Assembly (NCBI RefSeq): GCF_001039355.2
Contig: NW_019775525.1
Coordinates: 841,922-905,921 of the forward strand
Length of the DNA: 64,000 bases
Direction: 5' to 3'
DNA from: Lingula anatina
Taxonomy: Eukaryota > Brachiopoda > Lingulata > Lingulida > Lingulidae
The first letter of the stretch is position 1; every line of letters begins with the position of its first letter. The translations under genes and the position numbers were made by a program. Positions 62,155-64,000 of this stretch are shown piece by piece. Under the pieces are notes generated by a model. It was not told the origin of the DNA, made no database searches, and worked only from the letters and a program-made list of their open reading frames with translations.

Positions 62155-62173
62155 CTTGATGACCCAGGTCCAT
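62155..62173 (-). CDS. Zinc-finger gene, coding exon 1 (MDLGHQ plus one base)
   Basis: ATG at 62173-62171 has G at -3 and G at +4. The coding part is only 19 bases: six codons (MDLGHQ) and the first G of a glycine codon. It is followed by a GTAAAG donor at 62154-62149, phase 1. This matches the phase 1 acceptor at 51639-51640, rebuilding Gly-Tyr-His-Pro in frame. The exon is short, so the evidence is the start context, the donor, the phase match, and its place in a CpG-containing patch with an upstream inverted CCAAT box. A cag just before the ATG also reads as a possible acceptor, so the 5' UTR may be split. An alternative is that the true start lies in another, unseen exon. Confidence 0.65.
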
Positions 62174-62420
62174 ATCCTGTCTAAAAATGCCAGTAAATCC
62201 CTTGTTTTGAGATGAAAACAGTACAAAATCGAGCAGACATACTTAGTGTCACGGGCACACACGGCGTATCGAGGGCATTTCTGAATGATCAAAAATGAGC
62301 GAGATTTCATTGGCCAAGAAGTAGGTTAAATTACTTTTTTACGTATTAGGGAATTATGGCGTTTTATTAATATTTCTATATCCTGTAAAATTATGTTTTG
62401 CAAATAAAAACGTCACATGA
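62174..62420 (-). promoter_or_regulatory. Putative promoter / 5' region of the zinc-finger gene
   Basis: The DNA just upstream of the ATG is locally richer in CpG than its surroundings. It carries an inverted CCAAT box (ttcattggcc, near 62309-62318) about 140 bases from the start codon, and a CRE-like half-site (cgtcac, near 62411). I see no clear TATA box. The position relative to exon 1 and these motifs are the only evidence. Confidence 0.35.
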
Positions 62421-64000
62421 GGATAATATTTAAAGAAATATATAATGTATGCCTTACGTCTACATTTTTAGCGAATCAGCAATGAGAAATAGATTCACTG
62501 CGAAGCCAAAATGGAGGTAGCTGTTACAAAAAAATTACCCTGTTGTATTTATTTTACCTTATTTTGATAAGTTGATAATGAAATGGAACAAGCAATTTTC
62601 TAGAGGTGAGTACACATTCATGATAATCTGCTGCATACCTGTTTGTATTTAAGAAGCAGTAATGAATAATGAAATACTTGAAAATAAACCATATTTTCAT
62701 ATTTAACTGAGTGAAAGTGATACATGTATCATTTTGCTTGGATTTATATTGTAAAAATAGATTTGAATTAATTACTGGGAAAATGAAATTTATATATTTG
62801 TCACACATACCTGAAATGCAACATTGGTGCTCTGTTTTATTTGATAGACAAGTGCCCTGTAGAGTTAAAATCAATCCTATTTTTTCCCTGCAAAATGATT
62901 ACCAGGGAAAATTTGTCATCTCGACTCTACGTCCTGTTGTCTCTTTGATTGTCAATAACCTAAGGACCACATAAAAAGACTTTAGAATACCATACTAGCC
63001 TACCATATAGTCTACCACTTGAGGTCTATCTAAAAATGCCAGCTCAATGGCCTGGCGTCTTATTTGTAAAACCCAACCTGAGGGTTTAGCACAGGATGGT
63101 TTATTTCCTGATTTTATGTAGACATCTTGTAAGAAGTACGAACATAAAAATGGGACAGTGTAGCCTAGCCCAGCACAGGTGTCAAGCCTCTGGACATTCA
63201 TGAAAATTGTGCTTTTTGAAATAAACAAAATTGGGAATTTGATAAAGCCTGCCAGAACTTACCGTCTGGTTGATTTGATATAATTTGCTTATTGGTGTCA
63301 TTTGAGAGAGTATATTGGGTCCACATATTTCATTGATTATATACATGTATTAAAAGCTTAATCCATTAGACTTTGTTAAAATTATGTTTATTTTGTCTAT
63401 ATTGTAAGAGGATTCCTTGTTGTGTTGAAAGTGTTATATGTGGCTCTAAGGCAATGCCCCCCCCACTCTTGATAAAAAATAATCTGTTTGCTGTCTTGAA
63501 AATGATACTGCAAAATGTATTTAAAAACACAGGAAGGTTAATTTAAGGTACTGCATATGAGAAAACCCTTCTTCCAGGGCGAAATAAGCTGACATGATAT
63601 TTTAAACTTGTAATGATTAGAATTTTGTAATAAAATTTGTAGATGTGGTCAATGAAATTTTTTTTCGTTATTATTTTGATCTTCAGGAATGATAAATATA
63701 GTAGCCAATTATAAGAAATATTAAGCTAAAAATTTGCCAAATCATTTGTATGACCTTGTTCTCATATCAAGGGACATTTTTTTGTACCTGTGCTACCTGG
63801 CCCTTGTTTCACAAAAAAATCTAAAGCTTTTTTTTCTAGCTCAAATCTTCTGAAGCTGTCATTATATAATAGACTGTGCTTTGGGTATATACGTATTGTG
63901 ATTTTGAAAAAAAAAATTTTCACTATGGTAGACAAGCATGGCATTTTCAAGTTGTTTTCAATGTGGCCTTTCAAGTTGATAGCCAAGAATGTTTTAACAT
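62420..64000. other. Region upstream of the zinc-finger gene
   Basis: No gene is supported. A strong start context (gccaaaATGGAG, near 62505-62516) is followed at once by GTAGCT. This could be a tiny first coding exon of a divergent plus-strand gene, but nothing downstream confirms it. A ggcccttgtttcacaaa motif near 63799 resembles the end of a repeat that continues past the window or is decayed. Confidence 0.35.

Larger units (their letters stand above)
27055..62173 (-). other. Gene span (start codon to stop): four-finger U1/matrin-type zinc-finger gene, ZMAT3/ZNF385-like
   Basis: Five coding exons on the minus strand join with compatible phases (1, 0, 2, 1) at GT-AG introns of about 10.5, 3.1, 4.7 and 15.4 kb. 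They give a 472-residue protein. The N-terminal half is proline-, glutamine- and asparagine-rich with a run of eight prolines at residues 30-37. Four U1-type fingers follow, with Cys/Cys/His/His at 169/172/185/191, 282/285/298/304, 334/337/350/356 and 436/439/452/458. Basic patches near residues 112-133 and 417-422 could be nuclear localisation signals. The long linkers between fingers and the TPSGKFYC lead-in to the last finger resemble vertebrate ZMAT3 (Wig-1), which binds double-stranded or AU-rich RNA. ZMAT3 itself has three fingers and about 290 residues, so four fingers and this length are closer to ZNF385 relatives. Orthology is therefore left open. The family role (nuclear RNA binding, mRNA stability) is known from vertebrates; its role here is inferred. 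Confidence 0.88.

Noticed and set aside
1-64000. tRNA, rRNA, CRISPR, viral or prokaryotic elements
   Set aside because: No tRNA-like cloverleaf, rRNA core, spaced direct-repeat array or such coding sequence was seen by eye; a covariance-model scan would settle small RNAs.

Overview
The window is animal nuclear DNA. It is AT-rich, it contains spliced genes with GT-AG introns of 3-15 kb, and it carries dense microsatellites and small non-autonomous DNA transposons. The marker protein is an animal-type U1/matrin zinc-finger protein. A marine invertebrate, probably spiralian, fits the overall style, but that is an inference. I see no operons, bacterial or viral genes, rRNA, tRNA or CRISPR.

The one gene I can assemble lies on the minus strand from 62173 down to 27055. 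Its coding exons are 62155-62173, 50929-51638, 47605-47855, 42715-42881 and 27055-27326. All junctions are GT-AG and the intron phases agree throughout (1, 0, 2, 1). The five exons give 1419 coding bases including the stop, or 472 residues. The protein has four fingers, each exactly C-x2-C-x12-H-x5-H, and resembles ZMAT3 (Wig-1) and ZNF385, which are RNA-binding nuclear proteins. A further open segment at 52838-53302 in intron 1 has phase 1 at both ends. Spliced in, it would add 155 residues, giving 627. A degenerate copy of the 3' end of exon 4 lies just downstream of that exon with its donor GT kept.

A second minus-strand gene starts near 5605. Its first coding exon (5515-5605) encodes a signal peptide and ends in a phase 1 donor. 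The rest of this gene runs leftwards, probably beyond the window, and I cannot name it. Weak exon-like segments occur at 94-201 (minus), 511-704 (plus) and 28235-28368 (plus).

From about 5.7 to 25.7 kb the DNA is intergenic, between the 5' end of the signal-peptide gene and the 3' end of the zinc-finger gene. It holds homeodomain-site-rich patches, a cluster of RFX X-box-like motifs (16.93-17.17 kb), one short hAT-like element and simple repeats. The introns of the zinc-finger gene carry most of the small transposons. There are two elements of a 215-bp type (46.4 and 59.5 kb) plus one of 214 bp (59.9 kb), three of a 255-271-bp type, two of a 186-bp type, and hAT-like 165-167-bp elements. Several are nested with clean target duplications. 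Intron 1 also holds a tight cluster of nuclear-receptor half-sites near 60.8 kb.

I did not find an exotic new system. The most distinctive observations are the nested MITEs with matching target duplications, the partial tandem exon duplication, the symmetric alternative exon and the RFX and nuclear-receptor motif clusters.
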